Below are positions 44,455 to 52,329 of a stretch of 64,000 nt of DNA, piece by piece. The notes below the pieces were generated by a model. That model made no database searches, was not told the origin of the DNA, and saw nothing but the letters and a program-made list of their open reading frames with translations. The position numbers and the translations under genes were made by a program. Each line of letters opens with the position of its first letter. The stretch's first letter is position 1. Location of the stretch: contig NZ_QFRK01000019.1 of assembly GCF_003143855.1 (NCBI RefSeq), positions 42,761 through 106,760 of the forward strand, read 5' to 3'. The DNA comes from Streptomyces sp. NWU339. Its GTDB lineage: Bacteria; Actinomycetota; Actinomycetes; Streptomycetales; Streptomycetaceae.

Positions 44455-44552
44455 CTATATCAGCCGGTCGGGGCCTCGTGGAAGCCCCGGCGGGCCGATG
44501 ACGGCCCCCTTCTACAATCACCGGCACTGCACCCCTCGCCCGAAGGAACTCC

Positions 44553-45218
44553 ATGACCAGCGTCGAAGAACCGGCACGGCCCGGCGAGCGCATCCGTGAC
44601 GCCGCCCGCACCAGGGCCGAGATCCTCGACGTGGCGACGCGGGAGTTCGCGCGGGCCGGCTACGACGGGGCCCGCGTCGACGAGATCGCCGCCCGCACCA
44701 GCACCACCAAGCGGATGATCTACTACTACTTCGGCGGCAAGGAACGTCTGTTCACGGCCGTGCTGGAGCGCGCGTACGGCGTGATCCGCGAGGCCGAGCA
44801 GCAGTTGGACGTCGACCACCTGGACCCGGTGGCGGCCATCCGGCGGCTGGCGGAGGTGACCTTCGACCACCATGAGCGGCACCCTGACTTCATCCGCCTG
44901 GTGAGCATCGAGAACATCCACGGCGCGGAGCACATCAGGGCCTCCGAGGAGCTCGGCCGGATGGGCTCGCCGGCGCTCGACGTGATCCGCCGGATCCTGG
45001 CCGCGGGGCAGGAGTCGGGCCTGTTCACGGCCGACGTGGACGCCGTCGACCTGCACGCGATGATCAGCTCGTTCTGCTTCTTCCGGGTGTCCAACCGGCA
45101 CACCTTCGGTGCGCTGTTCGGCCGCGACCTGGTCGCCCCGGACCGGCGCGAGCACTACCGGGCGATGCTGGGCGACATGGTGATCGCGTACCTGACGGCG
45201 GAGCGGGCCACGGACTGA
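44553..45218 (+). CDS. TetR-family transcriptional regulator
   Basis: 221 residues. N-terminal TetR HTH (ILDVATREFARAGYDGARVDEIAARTSTTKRMIYYYFGGKERLF), C-terminal ligand domain of the TetR_C type (FDHHERHPDFIRLVSIENIHGAEHI). GAAGGA precedes the ATG. It is divergent from the quinate/shikimate operon and lies 200 bp before the transporter gene; two matching dyads flank it, so it probably senses quinate, shikimate or protocatechuate. Confidence 0.9.
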   Translation: MTSVEEPARPGERIRDAARTRAEILDVATREFARAGYDGARVDEIAARTSTTKRMIYYYFGGKERLFTAVLERAYGVIREAEQQLDVDHLDPVAAIRRLAEVTFDHHERHPDFIRLVSIENIHGAEHIRASEELGRMGSPALDVIRRILAAGQESGLFTADVDAVDLHAMISSFCFFRVSNRHTFGALFGRDLVAPDRREHYRAMLGDMVIAYLTAERATD

Positions 45219-45327
45219 CCGGCGGAGAGCCTCGCCCTTTCAATCCGGCGGACCCTGGGCCGACTCCGTACGACGCCACCTCTTGACACCGGGGGCCGTC
45301 GGGCGCAGCATCCCTATCCAGCCGCGA

Positions 45328-45351
45328 CTAACTATCCAGTGGGTTAATTAG
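45328..45351. promoter_or_regulatory. Candidate TetR operator 2
   Basis: 24-bp imperfect dyad, again CTAA-N16-TTAG, with half-site pairs TA..CC and GG..TA, 68 bp upstream of the transporter start. Same length and ends as operator 1. Confidence 0.6.
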
Positions 45352-45418
45352 CGCACCGGCTTCTCCCCTCAGCTCATCCTCCGCGTACCGTCGTGGAGTC
45401 CCCTCGAAGGAGCCCGCC

Positions 45419-46777
45419 GTGTCCGTCCCCGCACCGCCCCGCGACGCCTCCCCGCCCGGACAGCCGAAGAAGGCGGCGACCGCCGCCTGGATCGGCAGCG
45501 CCCTGGAGTACTACGACTTCTTCATCTACGGCAGCGCGGCGGCGCTGATCTTCCCGGAGGTGTTCTTCGACGACTCCGACCCGGCCACCGCGACCCTGCT
45601 GTCGCTGGCGACGTTCGGTGTCGCGTACGCGGCACGGCCCCTCGGCGCGCTGTTCCTCGGCCACTACGGGGACCGGGTCGGCCGTAAGAAGATCATGGTC
45701 TTCACGCTGATGCTGATGGGCGTGTCGACGTTCCTCATCGGCTGTCTGCCCACCCGTGACCAGGTCGGCACCCTCGCGCCGGTCCTGCTGGTGCTGTGCC
45801 GCATCCTCCAGGGCATCTCGGCGGCCGGCGAACAGGCCAGCGCGAACTCGATGACCCTGGAACACGCGCCGCCCCACCGGCGCGGCTTCTTCACCAGCTT
45901 CACCCTGAGCGGTACGCAGGGCGGCCAGCTGCTGGCCACGCTGGTCTTCATCCCGGTGGCCGCGATGCCCGAGGAGCAGCTGCTCTCCTGGGGCTGGCGG
46001 GTGCCGTTCTGGATGAGCGTCGCGGTCGCCGTGGTCGGGTACGTCATCCGCCGCAAGCTGGACGAGACCCCGGCCTTCGAGCAGCAGACCGCCACCGAGG
46101 GGGTCGTGAAGCTGCCCCTGGCCGTGCTGCTGCGCGAGCACTGGGCGGACGTCCTGCGGGTGGTCGCGGGTGCTCTGATCGCCTCGGTCAGCACGATCTT
46201 CACGGTGTGGGCGCTGGCGTACGCGACCAGTGACGCGGTCGGCATGTCCCGCACGTCGATGCTGTGGGTGGCCGCGCTGGCGAACGTCGCCGCGCTCGCC
46301 GCGATCCCCCTGTGGGCCGTGCTCTCCGACCGGATCGGCCGCCGCCCGGTCTTCCTGGTCGGCGCCGTCGGCAGCGCGGTGACGATGTTCCTGTACCTGT
46401 GGGTCATCTCCACCGGCAACTTCGCCCTGACGATGCTGCTGGGCATCATCGCCTTCGGTGTCGTCTACAGCGCCGCGAACGGTGTGTGGCCGTCCTTCTA
46501 CGGGGAGATGTTCCCGACCCGGGTACGGCTCTCGGGCGTGGCGATCGGCACCCAGATCGGCTTCGCCGTGGCCGGCTTCGCGGTCACCTTCGCCGCGCAG
46601 ATCGCGGGCCCGGACGGGGACGACTGGACGGCGGTGGCGCTCTTCACGACCGCCCTGTGCGTCCCGCCGGTGATCGCGGCGCTCTCCGCGCGGGAGACCC
46701 ACCGCGTCCCGACCGAACTGCTCGGCGAACGCGCGACCGGCGACGGCGTGACCCAGCCGGAGAAAGTGACGGCCTGA
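45419..46777 (+). CDS. MFS metabolite:proton symporter, ShiA-like
   Basis: 452 residues, twelve transmembrane helices. The N-terminus AAWIGSALEYYDFFIYGSAAALIFP and the loop GHYGDRVGRKK are typical of the ShiA/PcaT/KgtP metabolite:H+ symporter family, as is RILQGISAAGEQASANSMTLEHAP. The context points to import of shikimate, quinate or protocatechuate. GTG start after AAGGAGC. Likely controlled by the TetR regulator through the dyad upstream. Confidence 0.9.
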   Translation: MSVPAPPRDASPPGQPKKAATAAWIGSALEYYDFFIYGSAAALIFPEVFFDDSDPATATLLSLATFGVAYAARPLGALFLGHYGDRVGRKKIMVFTLMLMGVSTFLIGCLPTRDQVGTLAPVLLVLCRILQGISAAGEQASANSMTLEHAPPHRRGFFTSFTLSGTQGGQLLATLVFIPVAAMPEEQLLSWGWRVPFWMSVAVAVVGYVIRRKLDETPAFEQQTATEGVVKLPLAVLLREHWADVLRVVAGALIASVSTIFTVWALAYATSDAVGMSRTSMLWVAALANVAALAAIPLWAVLSDRIGRRPVFLVGAVGSAVTMFLYLWVISTGNFALTMLLGIIAFGVVYSAANGVWPSFYGEMFPTRVRLSGVAIGTQIGFAVAGFAVTFAAQIAGPDGDDWTAVALFTTALCVPPVIAALSARETHRVPTELLGERATGDGVTQPEKVTA

Positions 46778-46790
46778 GCCCGCTCGCCCC

Positions 46791-46823
46791 GACCCCCGGA
46801 GCCGGTACCCGGCTCCGGGGGTC
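46791..46823. terminator. Bidirectional terminator
   Basis: Perfect 15-bp stem GACCCCCGGAGCCGG / CCGGCTCCGGGGGTC with loop TAC, between the convergent transporter and PPOX-family genes. Confidence 0.9.
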
Positions 46824-46845
46824 ACGCGTCGGCGCGCCCCGGGCC

Positions 46846-47289
46846 CTACGACTCGCCGCGCCGGGGAATCCCGTACGCCCGCTCCACCCGCAGCCGCAGC
46901 ACGAGGCGGCGGTCGCGGACCATGGCGGCGCGGTAGTCGTCCCAGTCGGGGTGTTCGCCGTTGACGTCGCGGTAGAGCCGGATCAGTTCCCGCACCGTCT
47001 CGTCGTGCGGGTCGGCGGCGACGGGGGACAGTTCGGCGGTGCCCTCGGCGACCGTGTACGCCCACCGGTCGGGGGTGGTCACGTGGTAGGACGCCCGGGG
47101 GTCCCGCCGCAGGTTGCGGGTCTTGGCCCGGTCGTCCGTGATCGAGACACGGATCAACCGCTCGTCGGGGTAGTAGGCGTGGTTGACGTTCGAAAGCTGG
47201 GGCCGTCCGTCCTGTTTCAGCGTGACGAGCACGCCACCGTTGTGATCACCGATCAGTGCGAGCAGCGCGGGCAGTGTGTCCTGTGTCAT
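46846..47289 (-). CDS. PPOX-class F420-dependent oxidoreductase
   Basis: 147 residues, split beta-barrel flavin/F420-binding fold. VLVTLKQDGRPQLSNVNHAYYPDERLIRVSITDDRAKTRNLRRDPRASYHV is the characteristic first half; WAYTVAEGTAEL and a C-terminal RVERAYGIPR follow. Such proteins reduce substrates with F420H2 or bind FMN. Substrate unknown. Divergent from the serine hydrolase. Confidence 0.85.
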   Translation of the reverse strand: MTQDTLPALLALIGDHNGGVLVTLKQDGRPQLSNVNHAYYPDERLIRVSITDDRAKTRNLRRDPRASYHVTTPDRWAYTVAEGTAELSPVAADPHDETVRELIRLYRDVNGEHPDWDDYRAAMVRDRRLVLRLRVERAYGIPRRGES

Positions 47290-47442
47290 ACCCCGTGCAA
47301 CGCCCGCACCGGGCCCGTCGTTCCCGGCGCCCTCGCCGGCCGTCCGGGTTCGCCGGTGTGTTCACCCGGCCCGACGAGGTCTGACGTGCTGTGGGCGGGG
47401 TATGCCGGACTCAGCTCGGGAGCATGATCGAAGGAGTGCGCG

Positions 47443-48672
47443 ATGGAACTGCTGCGGCAAGAGGCCGACCCGGCGGAGGCCGGTCTGGACGCGAAGGCAC
47501 TGGACCGGCTGGACCGGCACTTCGCGCACGAGGTCGAGGAGGGGCGGCTGCCCGGCTTCCTCGTCGCCGTCGCGCGGGGCGGGCGGGTCGCGCATCTGAC
47601 GGCGTACGGGCGGCGGGACGTCGCGGCCGGGCTGCCGGTGCGGAGCGACACACTGTGGCGGATCTACTCCATGACCAAGCCGGTGACCGCCGTCGCCGCG
47701 CTGATCCTCATGGAGGAGGGTCGGCTGTCGCTGGACGATCCGGTCGGCCGTCACCTGCCGGCGTTCGCCGAACCCCGGGTGTACGAGAGCGGTTCCGGCG
47801 ACGGGATGCGGACGCGTCCCGCGGCCGGCCCCCTGCTCGTACGGCATCTGATGACCCACACCGCCGGGCTGACGTTCGCCTTCTACCACGCCCATCCGGT
47901 GGACGCGCTGTACCGCGAGGCCGGACTGGACTCGTCGGTGGCCCCGGGTGCGGACCTCGCCGGGACGGTCGACGTGTACGCCGGTCTGCCGCTGCAGTTC
48001 GATCCGGGCACGCAGTGGAACTACTCGGTCGCCTCCAACGTGCTGGGGCGGATCATCGAGGTGGTGTCCGGGCAGCCGCTCGACACCTTCTTCGCCGAGC
48101 GGATCTTCGGCCCGCTGGGGATGACGGACGCCGGTTTCCAGGTTGGTGACGAACAGGCGGAGCGGCTCGCGGAGTTGTACGGGGAGACAGAGGCCGGCGG
48201 CATCGAGCCCATCGCCGGGCTGCCGCTGCGGGGGCGTCCCCGGTTCCTGTCCGGCAGCGGGGGGATGGCGGCCTCCGCCCACGACATGCACCGTTTCATG
48301 GAACTGCTGCGCCGTCGGGGCGAACTGGACGGTGTCCGGCTGCTCACCCCGGAGACGGTGGACCTGATGACCCGCAACCACCTTCCCGGCGGCGCCGATC
48401 TGCGCGCCTTCGGCAGCCGTCCGGCCCACGACGAGCCCGGCAACGAGGGCATCGGCTTCGGCCTCGGTGTCTCCGTGGTCGTCGACCCGTCCCGTACGCG
48501 GGCCCCGTCCGGCCTCGGCACCTACGGCTGGACCGGGGTCGCCACCACCGCGTTCTGGGTCGACCCGGGCCGCGACCTGACCGTGCAGTTCTACACACAG
48601 GTGCGGCCCCGGTCCTCCCACTCGGTGTTCCCGGACCTCAGGCGGCTGGTGCACGAGGCCGTGACCGGCTGA
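47443..48672 (+). CDS. Serine hydrolase, beta-lactamase (class C/EstB) fold
   Basis: 409 residues. SxxK motif SMTK (Ser76, Lys79) in WRIYSMTKPVTAVAAL, second motif Tyr in WNYSVASNVLGRIIE and a third GWTGVATTAFWVDP near the C-terminus (HTG/GTG region). No signal peptide, so an intracellular esterase or amidase is more likely than an exported beta-lactamase. GAAGGAG precedes the ATG. Confidence 0.88.
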   Translation: MELLRQEADPAEAGLDAKALDRLDRHFAHEVEEGRLPGFLVAVARGGRVAHLTAYGRRDVAAGLPVRSDTLWRIYSMTKPVTAVAALILMEEGRLSLDDPVGRHLPAFAEPRVYESGSGDGMRTRPAAGPLLVRHLMTHTAGLTFAFYHAHPVDALYREAGLDSSVAPGADLAGTVDVYAGLPLQFDPGTQWNYSVASNVLGRIIEVVSGQPLDTFFAERIFGPLGMTDAGFQVGDEQAERLAELYGETEAGGIEPIAGLPLRGRPRFLSGSGGMAASAHDMHRFMELLRRRGELDGVRLLTPETVDLMTRNHLPGGADLRAFGSRPAHDEPGNEGIGFGLGVSVVVDPSRTRAPSGLGTYGWTGVATTAFWVDPGRDLTVQFYTQVRPRSSHSVFPDLRRLVHEAVTG

Positions 48673-48726
48673 ACGCCGGCCGGCCGGACGCCGGTTCGCC
48701 GCCGGGGTGCCGGGTCCGTCGGGACG

Positions 48727-49386
48727 TCAGGACCAGTGCGCCACCGCGTCCAGGTGGGGCAGGTCGTGGTCGAGGCGCTCCCGCTTGGTGCGCAGGTAGG
48801 TGATGTTGCTCTCGCACGGCGGTATCAACAGCGGCACCTGCTCGGCGACCTGGACCCCGTGCCGCACCAACGCCTCGTGCTTGCGGGGGTTGTTGGACAT
48901 CAGCCGCACCGACCGTACGCCCAGGTCCTGGAGCATGCCGGCGGCGACACCGTAGTCGCGGGCGTCCACCGGCAGGCCGAGGGCGAGGTTCGCCTCGACG
49001 GTGTCCAGCCCCTCCGCCTGCAGGGCCATCGCGCGCAGCTTCGCCAGCAGGCCGATGCCGCGGCCCTCGTGTCCTCTCAAGTAGAGGACGACGCCCGCCC
49101 CTTCGGCGGCCACCGCGCGCAGCGCGGCGGCGAGCTGGTCGCCGCACTCGCAGTGCTGGGAGCCGAACGCGTCGCCGGTCAGGCACTCCGAGTGCAGCCG
49201 GGTGAGGACCCGGTCCGTGCCGATGTCTCCGTGGACCAGGGCGACTTGTTCGTCACCGCGGTCGTGGTCGAGGTAGCCGACCGCCTGGAACTTTCCGTAC
49301 ACGGTGGGCAACGGCACATTCACGACACGTTCCACGCCGGTCCGCTGGGGTGGCTTCTTGGCGAGTACGCCTATGTTTTCTGTCAT
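48727..49386 (-). CDS. GTP cyclohydrolase of the GCH III type (FAPy-forming RibA paralogue)
   Basis: 219 residues. GTP cyclohydrolase II fold: zinc cysteines 68, 79 and 81 (HSECLTGDAFGSQHCECGDQ) and LRGHEGRGIGL. No fused DHBP synthase. In ordinary GCH II a Tyr follows KLRA/KIRA (Tyr105 in E. coli RibA); here it is Met120 (AKLRAMALQ). In S. coelicolor the paralogue SCO6655 also has Met120 and stops at the formylated pyrimidine FAPy (GCH III). So this enzyme likely makes FAPy, not the riboflavin precursor. A creatininase-family hydrolase, the fold of the FAPy deformylase ArfB, is encoded divergently 41 bp away. ATG 49386 was chosen to align with the family. Confidence 0.9.
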   Translation of the reverse strand: MTENIGVLAKKPPQRTGVERVVNVPLPTVYGKFQAVGYLDHDRGDEQVALVHGDIGTDRVLTRLHSECLTGDAFGSQHCECGDQLAAALRAVAAEGAGVVLYLRGHEGRGIGLLAKLRAMALQAEGLDTVEANLALGLPVDARDYGVAAGMLQDLGVRSVRLMSNNPRKHEALVRHGVQVAEQVPLLIPPCESNITYLRTKRERLDHDLPHLDAVAHWS

Positions 49387-49427
49387 GATTCTCGGGTTCC
49401 TAAGCAGAGACGAAAGGCCGTGAGGGT

Positions 49428-50270
49428 ATGAGTGGTTCACAAAAGCGGTCGGCGGCATACGGCCCGGTCCACGGTCTGTTGCCGGCGGATACTACAGAAG
49501 ATGTACGGAATCGAGGCGCCGACGTCTCACGGCAGATCGCGGTCCTTCCCGTCGGGAGTTTCGAGCAGCACGGCCCGTTCCTGCCGCTGGTGACCGACAC
49601 CCTGGTGGCGTGTGCCGTCGCGAGGGAGATCGCCGACACGTACCCGGTGCATCTCCTCCCTCCGGTGACGATCTCGTGCTCGCACGAGCACGCGGCCTGG
49701 CCGGGAACCGTCTCCATCTCCTCCGTGACCCTTCACGCGGTGGTACGGGACATCGCCGACTCGCTGCGCCGGTCCGGCGTGGACACCCTGGTGCTGGTCA
49801 ACGGACACGGCGGGAACTACGTACTCGGCAACGTCGTCCAGGAATCCTCCGCCCGCGGCGAGCGCATGTCGCTGTTCCCGGCGCCGGAGGACTGGGAGGC
49901 CGCGCGCCGGCACGCCGGCGTGGTCACCTCGCTGCTCACCGACATGCACGCGGGGGAAATCGAGACCTCCATCCTTCTGCACACTCACCCCGAATTGCTC
50001 CGTACCGGTTATGAGACCTCCGACCACGTCGCCGACGACCGGCGCCAGTTGCTCACGCTGGGAATGACCGCCTATACCGATTCCGGTGTCATAGGACGCC
50101 CTTCACTGGGCTCCGCGGAAAAGGGCAAAGAGCTCCTGGCGAGCCTCGTGGATTCCTTCGGCGCGTATTTCTCGATGCTCACCTCCGGCAGCACCGCGAC
50201 GGAGGCGGCGACCCCGGCCGGTTCGGCGGGCGCCACCGGTTCGGCCGACGCGGTGAGCGACGGCGCATAG
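49428..50270 (+). CDS. Creatininase-family amidohydrolase (putative FAPy deformylase)
   Basis: 280 residues. Metal ligands of the family are in place: Glu46, His48 and Asp57 in VGSFEQHGPFLPLVTDT, His127 in VNGHGGN and Glu177 in DMHAGEIETS. The archaeal member ArfB removes formate from FAPy; the divergent GCH III neighbour makes FAPy, so the same reaction is the best guess. Alternatives are creatininase or MftE-like peptidase. AAAGGCC and a run of purines precede the ATG. The last 66 codons, an Ala/Gly/Thr-rich tail, overlap the convergent membrane-protein gene. Confidence 0.88.
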   Translation: MSGSQKRSAAYGPVHGLLPADTTEDVRNRGADVSRQIAVLPVGSFEQHGPFLPLVTDTLVACAVAREIADTYPVHLLPPVTISCSHEHAAWPGTVSISSVTLHAVVRDIADSLRRSGVDTLVLVNGHGGNYVLGNVVQESSARGERMSLFPAPEDWEAARRHAGVVTSLLTDMHAGEIETSILLHTHPELLRTGYETSDHVADDRRQLLTLGMTAYTDSGVIGRPSLGSAEKGKELLASLVDSFGAYFSMLTSGSTATEAATPAGSAGATGSADAVSDGA

Positions 50271-51328
50271 GCCGTGTCCTCCTGGGCGCGCCGGGCGGCG
50301 GTGGCCACCGTCCGCCGCCCGGCGCGCAGTTCCGCGTACCAGCGGACGACGAGCACGATCACTCCGGGCAGGCTCGCCACGAGGCTGAGCACCCCGTAGA
50401 CCACGGCGACGGCCAGTCCCCGGCCCGCGCCCAGTCCCGCGGCGCCGAACGCCCAGGCGGCGACGCCCTCCCGGGGGCCCCAGCCGCCGACGTTCAGCGG
50501 CAGCGCCATGGCGAGCAGCGCCAGTACGCCCAGCGGCAGCAGCTCGGTCACCGCCGCGCCGACTCCGGCGACGCGAGCGGCGAGGACGAACATCGCCAGG
50601 TATCCGGCGAGCACGACGAGGGAGGAGAGCAGCACACCCGGACCGTTGCGCCGGGACAGCAGCCCCTCGCGGGCCTCGGCGAGTACCGGCCGCGGCGCCC
50701 GGCCCCGGCGTGACGACGCCGACCGGTTCATCCGCAGGGCGAGGACGACGGCACAGGCCCCGAGTGCGGCGAGGCCCACGAGCGGGACGGCCTGCCGCAT
50801 GTCGTCCCGGACCGGCGACGGCATGGTCAGCAGCATCACGGCCCCGGCGGCGAACAGCGCCAGCTGTCCCGCGGCCCGCTCCAGCACCACGGACCGCACC
50901 CCGCGGCCCAGGTCACCGGTGCTCTGCCCGTGCCGCACCGCGCGGTGGACGTCGCCGAGGACGCCACCGGGCAGGGCCGCGTTCAGGAACAGGGCACGGT
51001 AGTAGTCGGCGACGGCCGGAGCGAGCGGCAGCCGGATTCTCAGGCCCCGGGCCACCAGGGCCCAGCGCCAGGCGCTGAACACCGTGGTCACCAACCCGAT
51101 CCCGAGCGCCGCCAGCACGGAGAGCCCGTCGATCCGGCGCAGCCCGTCGAGGAGGACACCGGTGCCCAGGCGCCACAGCAGCACGGCGAGGATGAGGACA
51201 CCGGCGGCGCTGCCGAGGCGGGTGCGCACGGTGGGGGTGTTGAGCCGGACGAGGAGAGCGCGCGGGGCGCTGCCGGGGCGCGGTACCGGGGTGTCCAGGA
51301 CCGGTGTTTCCACCGTCCGGGCACTCAC
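50072..51328 (-). CDS. Lysylphosphatidylglycerol synthase TM-like (UPF0104) membrane protein
   Basis: 418 residues with about eight transmembrane helices (SAAGVLILAVLLWRLGTGVLL, LALFAAGAVMLLTMP and others) and the family motifs ADYYRALFLNAALPGGVLGDVHRAVRHGQ, GRGVRSVVLERAAGQ and LPLNVGGWGPREGVAAWAF. Such proteins flip or transfer lipid-linked groups (MprF, AglD). The GTG overlaps the methyltransferase stop (GTGA). Last gene of a four-gene coupled operon (PTPS-like, glycosyltransferase, methyltransferase, this gene), so it may move or attach the operon's product at the membrane. Its last 66 codons run antisense over the creatininase gene. Confidence 0.85.
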   Translation of the reverse strand: MSARTVETPVLDTPVPRPGSAPRALLVRLNTPTVRTRLGSAAGVLILAVLLWRLGTGVLLDGLRRIDGLSVLAALGIGLVTTVFSAWRWALVARGLRIRLPLAPAVADYYRALFLNAALPGGVLGDVHRAVRHGQSTGDLGRGVRSVVLERAAGQLALFAAGAVMLLTMPSPVRDDMRQAVPLVGLAALGACAVVLALRMNRSASSRRGRAPRPVLAEAREGLLSRRNGPGVLLSSLVVLAGYLAMFVLAARVAGVGAAVTELLPLGVLALLAMALPLNVGGWGPREGVAAWAFGAAGLGAGRGLAVAVVYGVLSLVASLPGVIVLVVRWYAELRAGRRTVATAARRAQEDTAYAPSLTASAEPVAPAEPAGVAASVAVLPEVSIEKYAPKESTRLARSSLPFSAEPSEGRPMTPESV

Positions 51329-52329
51329 GCGGCGGCGCCCGACGGCCGGCACAGGGCGAGCAGGTCGCTGTGGTGGACGACGACCCGCAGCTCGCCCGCC
51401 GCGCAGGCCTCCAGGCGCTCGGTCAGGTAACGGCCCGCGGGCTCCGCCAGTTCGGGGCGCTCCTCGACCGCCGCGCCGACCCAGCCCCGCAGCCACTGCG
51501 CGGTCAGTTCGGCCTGCTCGGGGCCGAGCCGCCAGGGGCTCGGGTCGAGCCGTACGGTCGCACCGCGTTCGGCGAAGGCCTCCGCGGCGACGGTGGCCGC
51601 GTCCGGGCCGAGCAGTCCGTCCCGGCGCTGGTGGGCGTTGAACGCCTCGGTGATCTCCTGGTCCAGCGGGTGCGGCGCGGTCAGTTCGACGCGTCCGGCC
51701 ACCGAGAGCGTGAGCAGGGCCGGGCAGCCGGCTCCGGCGCAGGCGGCGGCAAGGGCGTCGACGTCCGCGCGGGTGAGGACGTCGAGCAGTGCGGACGCCG
51801 TCACCAGGGAGGCGCCCGCCAGTGCCTCCGGGGTGAGCCGGGCGACGTCGCCACGCCGGGTCTCCACGCTGACGCGGCTGCCGTCGGCGGCGGACCGCGG
51901 TGAGGCGACGGCAGCGAAGTGGAGGAGGTAGGGGTCCCGGTCGTGCAGGATCCAGTGCTGGGCACCGTCCAGCCGGGGCGCGAGCCAGCGGCCCATGGAG
52001 CCGGTGCCGCAGCCGATGTCGTGGACGATGAAACCGCCGGCCCGCTGCGGCAGGTTGGCGAGCCGGATGCGCAGCGGGTCGAGCAGGTCGTGGGCGCGTG
52101 CGTAGGCGTCTGCGGGCTCACGCAGTTGGAGCCACTCGGGCGCGTACCGGGCGGGTTCATCGGTGTCGGCGGTGGCGGCCTCCCGCAGCCGGAGGGTGTC
52201 CCGCTCCCCGGGACGGAGCGCGGGGCCGGCCCCGGGGATGACGGACTGCCGGGCGGCGGGACCGGCCGGTCCGGCCGGTGCCGTCGGCTGCGCCGCCTGG
52301 ACCGTCTGCGTGGTTGGCGAGCTGGTCAT
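51325..52329 (-). CDS. Class I SAM-dependent methyltransferase
   Basis: 334 residues. SAM-binding motif VHDIGCGTGSMGRWLAP at about 104-120, acidic loop LHDRDPYLL, and DVARLTPEALAGASLVTASALLDVLT. A 75-residue, Pro/Ala-rich N-terminal stretch precedes the fold. Substrate unknown. ATG overlaps the glycosyltransferase stop (ATGA); stop overlaps the membrane-protein start. Confidence 0.85.
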   Translation of the reverse strand: MTSSPTTQTVQAAQPTAPAGPAGPAARQSVIPGAGPALRPGERDTLRLREAATADTDEPARYAPEWLQLREPADAYARAHDLLDPLRIRLANLPQRAGGFIVHDIGCGTGSMGRWLAPRLDGAQHWILHDRDPYLLHFAAVASPRSAADGSRVSVETRRGDVARLTPEALAGASLVTASALLDVLTRADVDALAAACAGAGCPALLTLSVAGRVELTAPHPLDQEITEAFNAHQRRDGLLGPDAATVAAEAFAERGATVRLDPSPWRLGPEQAELTAQWLRGWVGAAVEERPELAEPAGRYLTERLEACAAGELRVVVHHSDLLALCRPSGAAA

